Assembly: GCA_035546355.1 (NCBI GenBank)
Contig: DATKEH010000249.1
Coordinates: forward strand, 1-16,408
Source: DATKEH01 sp035546355
GTDB taxonomy: Bacteria > Acidobacteriota > Thermoanaerobaculia > Multivoradales > JAIOJS01
Length of the DNA: 16,408 bases
Reading direction: 5' to 3'
The position numbers and the translations under genes are program-made. Within the stretch, counting starts at the first letter, position 1, and each line of letters starts with the position of its first letter. Shown here in pieces: positions 1 through 7,488 of this stretch. A model generated the notes under the pieces. That model had not been told where the DNA came from and searched no databases. It was given only the letters and a program-made list of their open reading frames with translations.

Positions 1-926
1 ACCAGCCGCGCCTCGAGGTCGTAGAGCCCGGCGTAGGCGCCCCGCACCCCGGCCGCGCCGTGCACCCGCACCCGGCGCTCGACGCGATCGGCGAAGGCGA
101 GCACCGCCACCCGGTCGCCGCGCCCCACCGCCACCCGCACCAGGGCCAGCACGGTGGCCAGGGCGTGGTCGAGCTTGCTGCGGCTGCCGTCGACGCCGGC
201 CATCGACCGGCCGCAGTCGAGCAGCACCAGCAGGTGGGCGCCGCGCTCCCAGGTGTCCTCACGGGCGATCAGCCGGCCGTGGCGAGCGGTGGCGCGCCAG
301 TGGATGCGGCTCATCGCGTCGCCGGGCAGGTAGCGGCGCAAGGCGTAGAGCTCTCCCCCCTGCCCGATGGCGCGGGCGGGCGACTGGCCGAGTTCGCGCC
401 GCTGGGCGAGGGCGAGCAGCCGCCCCACCCGCCCCTCCCAGCGCACCTGCGGGTAGACCCGCACCCGGGCGGGCGGCAGCAGCTGCCGCTGGTGCCAGGC
501 GAGGCCCCAGGGCCCGAGGACACGGGCCGTCAAGGGCCCCCACTCGTGCTCCCCGCGCCGCCGCGGCCGCAGGGCGTAGCGCCAGACGGCGCCGCCGGCG
601 GCGGGGACCAGGAGGCGGTGCCGCAGCGGCGTCGGCGACAGCGCCGGATGCAGGGCTTCGCGCAGCCACACCACCAGCGGGCGTGCCGCCTGGGCCTCGA
701 CCAGCACCGTCACCTCCCCGCTCCCCTGCTGCACCAGCAGCACCGGTGTCTGGCGCCGCGCCACGACCGCGGTGCGGCGGGCTCGCAGCAGGTCGAGCGC
801 GGCCGCCCCGAGGACGGCGGCATCGAGCGCCGCCGCCCCCCAGGCGAGCGCCGGGACCGCCGGCGCGCCGGCGAGCAGCAGCGTGGCCAGCCCGAGGGCG
901 AAGAAGGAACGGCGGGCGAGGATCAG
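1..926 (-). CDS. DUF58 / von Willebrand A-like protein (partial, 3' end outside window)
   Basis: DUF58 proteins are membrane-anchored, have a vWA-like fold and are almost always encoded next to a MoxR ATPase, presumably as its partner. About 308 residues are visible. Two hydrophobic helices lie at about 6-46, followed by a beta-rich segment. The family core is at about 187-242: GQGGELYALRRYLPGD, then RIHWRATARHGRLIARE, then a MIDAS-like LLDCGRSM. The frame stays open to base 1, so the C-terminus is missing. The frame has no ATG, GTG or TTG near the MoxR stop. The best start is a CTG at 926 that overlaps the MoxR TGA as CTGA, with GGGGAG 8 nt upstream, so translation should be coupled to moxR. 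Family assignment is firm; the CTG start is inferred from architecture. Confidence 0.88.
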   Translation of the reverse strand, partial: MILARRSFFALGLATLLLAGAPAVPALAWGAAALDAAVLGAAALDLLRARRTAVVARRQTPVLLVQQGSGEVTVLVEAQAARPLVVWLREALHPALSPTPLRHRLLVPAAGGAVWRYALRPRRRGEHEWGPLTARVLGPWGLAWHQRQLLPPARVRVYPQVRWEGRVGRLLALAQRRELGQSPARAIGQGGELYALRRYLPGDAMSRIHWRATARHGRLIAREDTWERGAHLLVLLDCGRSMAGVDGSRSKLDHALATVLALVRVAVGRGDRVAVLAFADRVERRVRVHGAAGVRGAYAGLYDLEARL

Positions 927-1933
927 GGCGCCGGCTCCCCGCCGTGCGGCACCTCCACCGCGGCCGCCACCGCCGCCAGCACCGCCGCGGGGCGCTGCCC
1001 CTCGAGCTCCGACTCCGCCACCAGCAGCAGCCGGTGCCCCCAGCAGGGGGCGAGCAGGCGTTTCAGGTCGTCGGGGAGGACGAAGCCGCGCCCGCACAGC
1101 ACCGCCAGGGCGCGCGCCGCCTCGAGCAGGGAGAGCGCACCGCGCGGGCTCACTCCCAGCTCGACGTGGGGCGAGGCCCGCACCGCCTCGGCCAGGCGCA
1201 GCAGGTAGTCGAGCAGCTCGTCGGCCACGTGGACGCCGCCGCTGGCCCGGCGCAGCGCGGCGGCGGCGGCGGGCGGCACCACCGCGGTCACCGCCTCTCC
1301 CCCCGCCCGCCAGCCGGTGAGGGTCCCCGCCACGGCGCGCCGGTAGAGCTCGAGCTCCGCCTCGCGGGGCGGCGGCGCGACCGCGATGCGCAGCAGGAAG
1401 CGGTCGAGCTGCGCCTCCGGCAGGGGATAGGTCCCCTCGTACTCCACCGGATTCTGGGTGGCGATGACGAAGAACGCCGGCGGCAGCTGGTGGGCGGTGC
1501 CGTCGATCGACACCTGCCCCTCCTGCATCGCCTCGAGCAGCGCCGCCTGGGTCTTGGGCGGCGTGCGGTTGACCTCGTCGGCCATCAGCACTTCGGTGAA
1601 GACCGGCCCCGGAACGAGGTGGAAGCCGCCGGCGGCAGGATCGAAGACGTTGGTGCCCACCACGTCGGCGGGCATCAGGTCGGGAGTGAACTGCAGCCGC
1701 TTGAAGCTGCCGCCGAGGGCGGCCGCGAAGGAGCGCGCGAGCAGCGTCTTGCCGATGCCGGGCACCCCCTCGAGCAGGGCGTGGCCGCCGGCCATGTAGG
1801 CCACCAGCAGCTCGTCGATCGCCGGCTCGAGGCCCGGGAGGTGCTCCACCAGGGCGCGGCGCACCTGCGCGGCCAGATCCGACGCCTCGCCGCGCGCCTG
1901 CGGCTCGACCGGGCTGGCGGAATCGGGTCTCAT
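923..1933 (-). CDS. MoxR-family AAA+ ATPase
   Basis: MoxR ATPases couple ATP hydrolysis to the maturation or assembly of protein complexes, usually with vWA-domain partners. The 336-residue product has Walker A GVPGIGKT at 56-63, Walker B LMADE at 116-120, sensor 1 ATQNP at 158-162 and the Arg-finger segment EAQLDRF at about 173-179. The length is typical. The ATG at 1933 overlaps the stop of the upstream DUF4350 gene as ATGA, with GCGGAG 8 nt before it. The stop overlaps the DUF58 start. MoxR, DUF58, DUF4350, DUF4129, SpoIIM and RDD proteins together are a recognised neighbourhood; from memory, the mycobacterial moxR2 region is similar. The client of this ATPase cannot be read from the sequence. 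Confidence 0.95.
   Translation of the reverse strand: MRPDSASPVEPQARGEASDLAAQVRRALVEHLPGLEPAIDELLVAYMAGGHALLEGVPGIGKTLLARSFAAALGGSFKRLQFTPDLMPADVVGTNVFDPAAGGFHLVPGPVFTEVLMADEVNRTPPKTQAALLEAMQEGQVSIDGTAHQLPPAFFVIATQNPVEYEGTYPLPEAQLDRFLLRIAVAPPPREAELELYRRAVAGTLTGWRAGGEAVTAVVPPAAAAALRRASGGVHVADELLDYLLRLAEAVRASPHVELGVSPRGALSLLEAARALAVLCGRGFVLPDDLKRLLAPCWGHRLLLVAESELEGQRPAAVLAAVAAAVEVPHGGEPAP
935..940 (-). promoter_or_regulatory. Shine-Dalgarno GGGGAG for the CTG start of the DUF58 gene
   Basis: GGGGAG sits inside the 3' end of moxR, 8 nt before CTG at 926. The same sequence and spacing recur before CTG at 3677, which supports CTG as the true initiation codon at both places. Confidence 0.6.
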
Positions 1934-3051
1934 CGCGGCATCTCCGCGCGAACCATACCGCGGGCCGGGGCGTCACCGCCCTCGGCCGGGGCCCGTCGCT
2001 GCAGCCGCCCCACCTCGCGGGCCAGGGCGAGCAGCTGCCGGTCGCCGCGCACCGGCCGCTGCGCCAGCTCCGACGGCAGGGCCAGCCGCCGGTCGAGCTC
2101 GGCGGCGCGCCGGCGCAGCAGCGCCGCCGCCGCCGGGTGGTGCCCGAGGCGCCGGTGCAGCTGCCCGAGCCGCACCAGGAACTGCGCCGCGCCGCCGGCG
2201 AGCGGCGGCCGTTCCCGCCACGCCGGGCCCATCCGCCGGCCCAGCGCCAGGGCCGCGGCCAGGTAGACCAGGGCGAGCTGGGCGAGCAGCAGGTCCAGCC
2301 CCCGGCGGGTGGTCGAGCCCACCACCGCCGCCCCGGGGCGCACCAGCCCGTGATGGAGCTCGTCGAACCGCCAGGGGCCGTCGAGCCAGCGGCGCAGCGT
2401 CTCGACCACCCCGGCCGCCTGCGGCAGCCGGCCGTTGGCCAGCAGCTCCGCCGGCAGCAGCACTAGGCGACCGCGCCCGACGACGAGGGCGAAGCCCGGG
2501 GTGCTGCCCCCGGGGCCGTGCAGCAGGTCGACCGCGCCCTCCGGCGGCGTCGGCAGCCAGCGGCGCCGCCCCAGCTCCAGGGTGACGCCGGGGTCTCCGG
2601 CCCAGCGCACCTGCCAATCGCGGCGACCCTGCCGGTACCAGCGCCAGGGCGCCAGTGGCACCGCCGCCGCGACCGGCTCCCAGCCGACGCCGAAGCTCCG
2701 CAACAGCAGCATCTCGGCGGCGCTGGGGCGATGATCTCCCGAGTAGCCGATCAGCAGGCTGCCGCCGCGGCCCAGGTGCCGGCGCAGGGCGGCCGGGTCG
2801 ACGTCGAGGGGCCGGCTCTGCCAGGGGAACCCCAGCACCAGGACCCCTTCTCCCACCGCCCCCGCCAGGGGGGCGTCGAGGAGGGCGACCTCCTCGCCCC
2901 GCGCCTCGAGATAGGCGCGGGCCGCCAGCCACCCCGCCGGACCGCGCGACAGCGTGCTGGCGGCGCCCTGGACGGCCTGCCGCCCCAACCACCACCCCGC
3001 CACCGCCGCCAGCAGCAGCAGCGGCGCCAGCCAGCGCCCCGCCCGGCTCAC
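1930..3051 (-). CDS. DUF4350 domain membrane protein
   Basis: The 373-residue protein has an N-terminal membrane helix at about 8-24. A DUF4350-like extracytoplasmic region follows (about 35-240), with SLLIGYSGDHRP near 98-109 and the conserved FDELHHG at 229-235. A second membrane helix lies at about 251-270, and the cytoplasmic tail is rich in arginine and leucine. The open frame runs further upstream, but the likely start is GTG at 3051. It overlaps the DUF4129 stop as GTGA and has GAGGAG 8 nt upstream, and it places the signal-anchor helix at the N-terminus. The function of DUF4350 is unknown. Its constant link to MoxR and DUF58 genes implies a membrane component or client of that ATPase system. 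Family call is based on motifs and context. Confidence 0.83.
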   Translation of the reverse strand: MSRAGRWLAPLLLLAAVAGWWLGRQAVQGAASTLSRGPAGWLAARAYLEARGEEVALLDAPLAGAVGEGVLVLGFPWQSRPLDVDPAALRRHLGRGGSLLIGYSGDHRPSAAEMLLLRSFGVGWEPVAAAVPLAPWRWYRQGRRDWQVRWAGDPGVTLELGRRRWLPTPPEGAVDLLHGPGGSTPGFALVVGRGRLVLLPAELLANGRLPQAAGVVETLRRWLDGPWRFDELHHGLVRPGAAVVGSTTRRGLDLLLAQLALVYLAAALALGRRMGPAWRERPPLAGGAAQFLVRLGQLHRRLGHHPAAAALLRRRAAELDRRLALPSELAQRPVRGDRQLLALAREVGRLQRRAPAEGGDAPARGMVRAEMPR

Positions 3052-3677
3052 GGCAGGCGCTCCTCGATCCGGGCCAGGAGCGCCGCGACCTCGCCCACCG
3101 CCAGCGGCCGCCCTCCGTAGAGGAGGTGGTCGAGACGGCGCAGCGGCTCCCGCAGCGCGGCGGCGCCGGTGGCCGCCACCAGCTCGCTGGAGGTCCAGGC
3201 GGGTTCGGGGCCGCCAGGGGCGAGACGCAGGGCCACCCACCACCACAGCGCAGCGAGCGCCGGCCGCAGGGCGCCGGCAGCGAGACGCCGCTCGAGCTCG
3301 CGCCGCCACCAGGTAGCGTCGCGCTCCGCCTCGCCGGCCCCCGGCGGAGCACCCTGCAGCACGACGGGCCGCTGCCGCGACCGCCGCGATCTCCAGCCGC
3401 GGCGCCCGATGCGCCAGGCGAGCAGCGCCGCGGCCGCGAGGGCCGCCGCGGCCAGCAGGCGCGTGGCGGCGAGCAGGACCAGGTCGAGATCGACGCCGGG
3501 GGGCACCACCCGCTCGAGCCCGCCGAGGATCCAGGCCCTCAGCGCCAACGCGACGTCCGTCGCGTAGTCGGTGAGGCCGGCGGTCGGCGGCCTGGTGGCC
3601 AGCCGCTCGGCGGCGAGGACCTCCTCCAGCGCCCGGGGATCGGCGGGGCTCCAGGCGGGGGTCGAGGGCGCCGTCAG
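3048..3677 (-). CDS. DUF4129 domain protein
   Basis: The 209-residue protein has one strong membrane helix at about 66-88, a basic linker, and a C-terminal DUF4129-like domain at about 125-205. Within it, LRPALAALWWW, a T-S-x-E-L segment (162-166) and LDHLLYGGRPL near 182-192 match the family pattern of a short helical domain ending in a YG-rP motif. DUF4129 domains are often fused to transglutaminase domains or placed in MoxR operons; this copy is stand-alone. There is no ATG, GTG or TTG near the expected start. The only well-placed codon is CTG at 3677, which overlaps the upstream TGA as CTGA after GGGGAG-N8. A TTG about 43 codons downstream is possible but would remove the conserved-looking N-terminus. 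Confidence 0.8.
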   Translation of the reverse strand: MTAPSTPAWSPADPRALEEVLAAERLATRPPTAGLTDYATDVALALRAWILGGLERVVPPGVDLDLVLLAATRLLAAAALAAAALLAWRIGRRGWRSRRSRQRPVVLQGAPPGAGEAERDATWWRRELERRLAAGALRPALAALWWWVALRLAPGGPEPAWTSSELVAATGAAALREPLRRLDHLLYGGRPLAVGEVAALLARIEERLP

Positions 3678-4564
3678 GGCGGCACCTCCCCGCCCGCGAG
3701 CTCGGCGAGCGCCGCTTCCAGGTCCTGCCCCTCGCGGCGCCGCCGCTGGTCGAAGTAGAAGTGGGCCACCAGGAAGTCGAAGTAGAGCTGCACCGCCAGC
3801 TGGGCCAGCGAGGCCAGCACGCCGGAGGGGATGGTGAGCCACAGGGTGGCGCGCACCACCGCCTCCGGGTCGGCCGCCTCGCCGGCGGCCACCTCGCGGA
3901 ACATCATCCACTGGGTCACCGCCAGCGCCGGCATCTGGATGGCCAGCGCCACCGAGTAGCCGAGGACGATGGCGAGCAGAAAGACCAGCATCATCTTGAG
4001 CAGCGGGTGGCGCAGCAGGCTGCCGCTGGGGTTGTGGGAGAGCAGCTCCCAGCTGCGCCCCAGCGCGGCGAAGCCGAGACGCCCCTCCTCCACCATCACC
4101 GGCAGGCGCAGGCCCCAGGCGGCCATCAGCAGCAGGCCCGGCAGCAGGCAGGCGAGGTAGCCGAGCAGCGTCAGCGCCCAGGCCATCAGATGCGTGCCCC
4201 AGATGCCGGGCCGCAGGAACGTCCTCAGGCTGCCGCGCAGGTCGGGGTCGCCGCGATCGAGGGTGTGCAGGACCGCCACCATCATGGTGCCGTAGAGGAA
4301 GAAGAAGTAGAGCCCGGCGAGCAGCGCCAGCGCCAGCAGCAGCAGCACCGAGCCGCACATCAGCCCCAGGTCGGTGCTCTCGTCGACGCCGAGCAACTGC
4401 AGGTTCCAGACGTTCGCCACCACCTGCAGGGCCAGGGCGGCGGGCGCCAACGCCACCGCCAGCGGCACCCAGATGGCGCGGAAGCCGCGGCGCGTGGAGC
4501 GCCAGGCCTCGTCGACCAGCAGGGCGAAGGGGAGCACCCGCAGCGTGGCCTGGGCGCCACTCAC
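3674..4564 (-). CDS. Multispan membrane protein, glycerophosphodiesterase-membrane-domain-like
   Basis: This 296-residue polytopic protein has about five or six hydrophobic segments (roughly 31-50, 68-91, 121-150, 188-215 and 243-265). Two motifs resemble the membrane domain seen in glycerophosphodiester phosphodiesterase-like (GPDPase_memb/YciC-type) proteins: ALGRSWELLSHNP at about 167-179 and a C-terminal YFDQRRRREGQDLEAAL at 270-286. There is no soluble catalytic domain, so no enzymatic activity is predicted. The start is GTG at 4564, overlapping the SpoIIM stop as GTGA, with GGGAGG 7 nt upstream; a longer upstream reading would run into the SpoIIM gene. Its place in the MoxR cluster suggests an integral membrane subunit of that system. 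Family call is tentative. Confidence 0.78.
   Translation of the reverse strand: MSGAQATLRVLPFALLVDEAWRSTRRGFRAIWVPLAVALAPAALALQVVANVWNLQLLGVDESTDLGLMCGSVLLLLALALLAGLYFFFLYGTMMVAVLHTLDRGDPDLRGSLRTFLRPGIWGTHLMAWALTLLGYLACLLPGLLLMAAWGLRLPVMVEEGRLGFAALGRSWELLSHNPSGSLLRHPLLKMMLVFLLAIVLGYSVALAIQMPALAVTQWMMFREVAAGEAADPEAVVRATLWLTIPSGVLASLAQLAVQLYFDFLVAHFYFDQRRRREGQDLEAALAELAGGEVPP
3686..3691 (-). promoter_or_regulatory. Shine-Dalgarno GGGGAG for the CTG start of the DUF4129 gene
   Basis: GGGGAG lies 8 nt before CTG at 3677, inside the 3' end of the upstream membrane-protein gene. Sequence and spacing are identical to the site before CTG at 926. Confidence 0.6.
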
Positions 4565-5532
4565 GCAGGAGCCTCCCTCGGACTCCTGCCAGCCGCCCCG
4601 AGGGCCCAGCCCAGGAACACCGCCTGCAGCGACAGCCCGAGGAAGAGCTTGGTGCCCCAGGGCACCGCCGGGCTGGGCGAGACCAGCCCCTCCACCGCGC
4701 CGAGGACCAGGAACCAGGGCAGGCACCCCGCGAGCACCACCAGCGCCTCCCTCCCGGCCTGTTGCAGCGCCTGGCCGCGCGGCCGCTCCCCCGCCACCAG
4801 CAGGGCGCGGCCGATCCCCAGGCCGGCGCCGGCGCAGACCAGGATCAGGGTGATCTCCAGCGGCCCGTGGGCGGCGACGAACTCGAGCAGCTCGCCGGCC
4901 AGCGAGAAGTGCAGCGTGACGCCGAGCACCGCCCCCAGCATGTAGCCGTTGAGCAGGGTGATCCACAGCGAGCCGACACCGCCGAGCAGGCCTCCCGCCC
5001 AGGCGGTGATCGCCACCGACATGTTGTTGCGGGCGATGGCCGACGACGAGATCGCCGGCGGCACCGTGGTGGTGAGGGCCTCGGTCCACAGCCGCCCATC
5101 CCTCAACCCGGCTACCGTCTCGGGGCCGAGCAGGGCGACCGCCACCCCCGGCTCGAACACGGCCACGCCCAGGCCGACCAGGGTCATCACCAGGAACAGG
5201 GCCAGAGAGAGGCCGATCAGCGGCAGGTGGGCGCGCACGGCCTGCGGAAAGCGGTCCAACAGGAAGCGGCGCGGCGAGAAGCGATCGCCGGCGGCGTCGC
5301 GGTGCAGGGCGCCGGTGCCGGCGACGGCCAGCCGCTCCAGTCGCCGCGCCACGCCGGTGTGCGGATAGCGAGCGCGAGCCCAGGCGTGGTCCTGCAGCAA
5401 CTGCCGGTAGAGCATCGCCAGGGCCTCGAGCTCCTCGTAGGTCAGCGCCTCATGCCGGCGCAGCCGCTCCAGCCCCTGCTCGAGCTCCTCCCACAGAGGC
5501 CGGCGCAGGGCGACGAAGCGCGAGTAGTCCAC
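4561..5532 (-). CDS. SpoIIM-like (DUF95) membrane protein
   Basis: This is a 323-residue member of the stage II sporulation protein M family, which is widespread in non-sporulating bacteria. A soluble helical N-terminus (1-100) precedes membrane segments starting at about 103. The family signatures are ARNNMSVAI at 167-175, the glycine-rich GGLLGGVGSLW at 180-190, LLNGYMLGAV at 193-202 and AHGPLEITLI at 221-230. Start is GTG at 5532, 6 nt after the RDD stop, with GAGGAG 12 nt upstream. Nothing here suggests sporulation. SpoIIM and RDD genes side by side are typical of MoxR/DUF58 clusters, where the two membrane proteins probably form part of the same envelope complex. Confidence 0.92.
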   Translation of the reverse strand: MDYSRFVALRRPLWEELEQGLERLRRHEALTYEELEALAMLYRQLLQDHAWARARYPHTGVARRLERLAVAGTGALHRDAAGDRFSPRRFLLDRFPQAVRAHLPLIGLSLALFLVMTLVGLGVAVFEPGVAVALLGPETVAGLRDGRLWTEALTTTVPPAISSSAIARNNMSVAITAWAGGLLGGVGSLWITLLNGYMLGAVLGVTLHFSLAGELLEFVAAHGPLEITLILVCAGAGLGIGRALLVAGERPRGQALQQAGREALVVLAGCLPWFLVLGAVEGLVSPSPAVPWGTKLFLGLSLQAVFLGWALGAAGRSPREAPA

Positions 5533-5538
5533 GGGCTG

Positions 5539-6270
5539 CTAGCGCTCCTCGGCGCCGAAGGCGCGCCGCAGGCGGCTCACCGGGTCCGCTGAGGGTGCCC
5601 CCAGGAAGCCCGGCGCGGCGCTCTCCACCCAGGCTTCCAGCCGCTCGCCGAGCTGCCGGCGCCGCCCCGGCTCGAGCGCCGCAGCCCGGCGCAGGAAGGC
5701 CTCGACCACCCGCACCTCTCGCACCGACCACCCGCGAGGCAGGCGAGTGAGCAGCAGCTCGCCGTCCCGCCTCTGGTGGACGACCACGGTCCCGGCCAGG
5801 CGATCTCCCAGCCGCCGCGACAGCGGGTCGGCCGCCATCAGCAGCAGCCCGAAGAGCAGGTCCAGCAACCGCACCAGGTTGCGTACCACCAGCGCGGCGA
5901 CGCTGGCCGCCGAACCGTCGCCGGCGACCACCCGCAGCCCGAAGACGCGCTTGCCCAGGGTGCGGCCGCCGCTCAGCACCTCCTGCAGCGCGAACCAGCC
6001 ATACTCGGCGGCGAAGGCGCCGAGCAGCACCGCGGCCACCGCCCAGCCCCCTTCGATCCCCAGCGTGGCGACGACGGCGATCACCGCCATCACCCACAAC
6101 GCCATCATCAGCCCCAGCACCAGGTAGTCGAGGACGGCGGCCAGGACGCGGCTGCCGATCCGCGCCAGCGGCAGCTCCATGGGCACGTTGTCCAGGCCGA
6201 GCACCAGCCCGGCGCTGGCGTCGATCGCCTCGGGGGCGGCGGGCTCGGCGAGGAGAGGGCGCGGCGGCAA
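5539..6270 (-). CDS. RDD-family membrane protein
   Basis: The 243-residue protein has an N-terminal LVLGLDNVPMELPLARIGSR segment (22-41) that leads into the RDD core. Key points of the core are Arg41 and Asp48, two or three membrane helices, GRTLGKRVFGLRVV at 102-115, the RNLVRLLD helix at 130-137 and DRLAGTVVV at 156-164. A basic cytoplasmic tail follows. Start is TTG at 6270, the only standard start codon between the preceding in-frame stop and an internal ATG at 6180. The ATG would cut into the conserved LDNVPMELPL motif, so TTG is preferred. There is no Shine-Dalgarno, and a TACAAT hexamer lies 9 nt upstream. It is the first gene of the MoxR cluster, 21 nt after the racemase-like gene. 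Confidence 0.9.
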   Translation of the reverse strand: MPPRPLLAEPAAPEAIDASAGLVLGLDNVPMELPLARIGSRVLAAVLDYLVLGLMMALWVMAVIAVVATLGIEGGWAVAAVLLGAFAAEYGWFALQEVLSGGRTLGKRVFGLRVVAGDGSAASVAALVVRNLVRLLDLLFGLLLMAADPLSRRLGDRLAGTVVVHQRRDGELLLTRLPRGWSVREVRVVEAFLRRAAALEPGRRRQLGERLEAWVESAAPGFLGAPSADPVSRLRRAFGAEER

Positions 6271-6279
6271 GATGCGGCG

Positions 6280-6285
6280 ATTGTA
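6280..6285 (-). promoter_or_regulatory. Probable -10 element TACAAT before the RDD gene
   Basis: TACAAT lies in an unusually A+T-rich patch, 9 nt before the TTG start. The usual -10 to +1 distance puts transcription start about 3 nt before TTG, giving a nearly leaderless mRNA for the MoxR cluster. No convincing -35 hexamer is visible 16-18 nt upstream. Confidence 0.45.
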
Positions 6286-6291
6286 TTCGCG

Positions 6292-7488
6292 CTATCGCCG
6301 CTCGAGGATCCAGCGGCGGAGCCAGGCGCGCAGCGAGCGGCGCCGCCCGATACCGAGCGCCCGCAGGCGACGCGGTGAGTGGCCGGTGAAGGGCAGGCCG
6401 TGCTCGGCGATAACCGCCGCGGTGTGGGCGCCCAGCTCCGGAGGCTCGCCACCCGCCCGGGGGCGCGCGCCGTCGAGCAGCGCCGGGTAGCCGAGCCGCC
6501 ACGCCCCGTCCGCCCCCTGCCGCGCCACCCCGCGCTGCGCCACCTGTTCGTGGGCCGCCGCCTCGGCGGGAGACAGCACCGGCGCCACCGGCAGGTCCTC
6601 GCCGGCGAGCAGCTCCTGCCACTCGGCGAGGCTGCGCGAGGCGACGAAGTCGGCGACCCGGCGATGGCCGCGCGACGAGCGGTCGTACTGCGCCTTCTCG
6701 AGGTCTCGCCGCCCGCCGGCCCGGCACAGCCGGCGCCAGAAGTGGGGCTCGAGACACGCCACCGCCAGCAGCCGCCGGTCGCGGGTCGGGTACACCCGGT
6801 AGCAGGGGAGCGCGCCGGTGAGACCATGGGGCTCCCCCACCGCGCGCGGGCCGGCGGCCTCCGCCGCCCAGCCCACCAGGTTGGCGTGGGCGGCGGCGTC
6901 GACCAGGGCCTGGTCGATCCAGGCGCCCGCGCCGGTGTCGTGGCGCGCGTGCAGGGCGGCGAGCACGGCGGCGACGCCGCTCCAGGCACCGACCAGGTCG
7001 GCCACCGGCACGTTCGGCAGCCCGCCGGTGGGCGCCAGCGCGCCGGCGATCGCCTGGTAGGTGAGGTCGTGGCCGGCGCGCGCCGCCCAGGGACCGAGCT
7101 GCCCCCAACCGCTCAACGAGCAGATCACCAGCCGGGGGTGGCGCCGCCGCAGCTCCTCCGGGTCCAGCCCCAGCCGCGCCAACGTGCCGGGACGGAAGCT
7201 CTCGAGCAGCACGTCGGCCTCGGACACCAGCTCCCGCAGCGCCCGCACCGCCGGCTCGCGCTTCAGGTCGAGCGCCACGCTCTCGATCCCGGCCAGCAGC
7301 AGCGTGGCCAGGGCGCTGCGCCCGTCGCGTAGCGGCGGCGCCTCGCGCACCGGGTCGCCGCGGCGCGGCTCCTCCACCTTGATCACCCGCGCGCCGAGGT
7401 CCGCCAGCAGGCGGGCCATCAGCGGGCCGGGGAGGTGGCGGGTGAGGTCGACGACCCGCAGCCCGGCGAGCGCCGGCTTGGCGGGCAC
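6292..7488 (-). CDS. CoA-transferase family III protein (CaiB/BaiF), alpha-methylacyl-CoA racemase-like
   Basis: Class III CoA transferases and alpha-methylacyl-CoA racemases share this fold. The 398-residue product opens with LAGLRVVDLTRHLPGPLMARLLADLGARVIKVEEP-type family sequence (first 41 residues). The racemase triad described for M. tuberculosis MCR appears to be present: His140 in AGHDLTYQ, Asp164 in PVADLVGA and Glu247 in CLEPHFW. This favours epimerisation of 2-methyl-branched acyl-CoA over formyl or carnitine CoA transfer. GTG at 7488 follows the thiolase TAG with no gap, and GGGAG lies just upstream, so the two genes are almost certainly cotranslated. A racemase beside a thiolase fits branched-chain or methyl-branched fatty acid degradation. 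The substrate is not determined. Confidence 0.9.
   Translation of the reverse strand: MPAKPALAGLRVVDLTRHLPGPLMARLLADLGARVIKVEEPRRGDPVREAPPLRDGRSALATLLLAGIESVALDLKREPAVRALRELVSEADVLLESFRPGTLARLGLDPEELRRRHPRLVICSLSGWGQLGPWAARAGHDLTYQAIAGALAPTGGLPNVPVADLVGAWSGVAAVLAALHARHDTGAGAWIDQALVDAAAHANLVGWAAEAAGPRAVGEPHGLTGALPCYRVYPTRDRRLLAVACLEPHFWRRLCRAGGRRDLEKAQYDRSSRGHRRVADFVASRSLAEWQELLAGEDLPVAPVLSPAEAAAHEQVAQRGVARQGADGAWRLGYPALLDGARPRAGGEPPELGAHTAAVIAEHGLPFTGHSPRRLRALGIGRRRSLRAWLRRWILERR

Noticed and set aside
60..2266. Long plus-strand open frames (60-1208 and 683-2266) across DUF58 and moxR
   Set aside because: Their translations are His/Gln/Arg/Pro-rich and domain-free, and they oppose well-supported minus-strand genes.
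1930..3352. Alternative 459-codon minus-strand frame 1973-3352 and the upstream extension of the DUF4350 frame to 3309
   Set aside because: The first is a Gly/Pro/Arg-rich shadow frame. The second extends into the DUF4129 gene and lacks a membrane-anchor start; GTG at 3051 is supported by GTGA overlap and SD.
3761..5592. Long Gln/His-rich plus-strand frames (3761-4945 and 4762-5592)
   Set aside because: They are mirror frames of the membrane-protein and SpoIIM genes; the Gln/His richness comes from reading CAG/CTG codons on the wrong strand.
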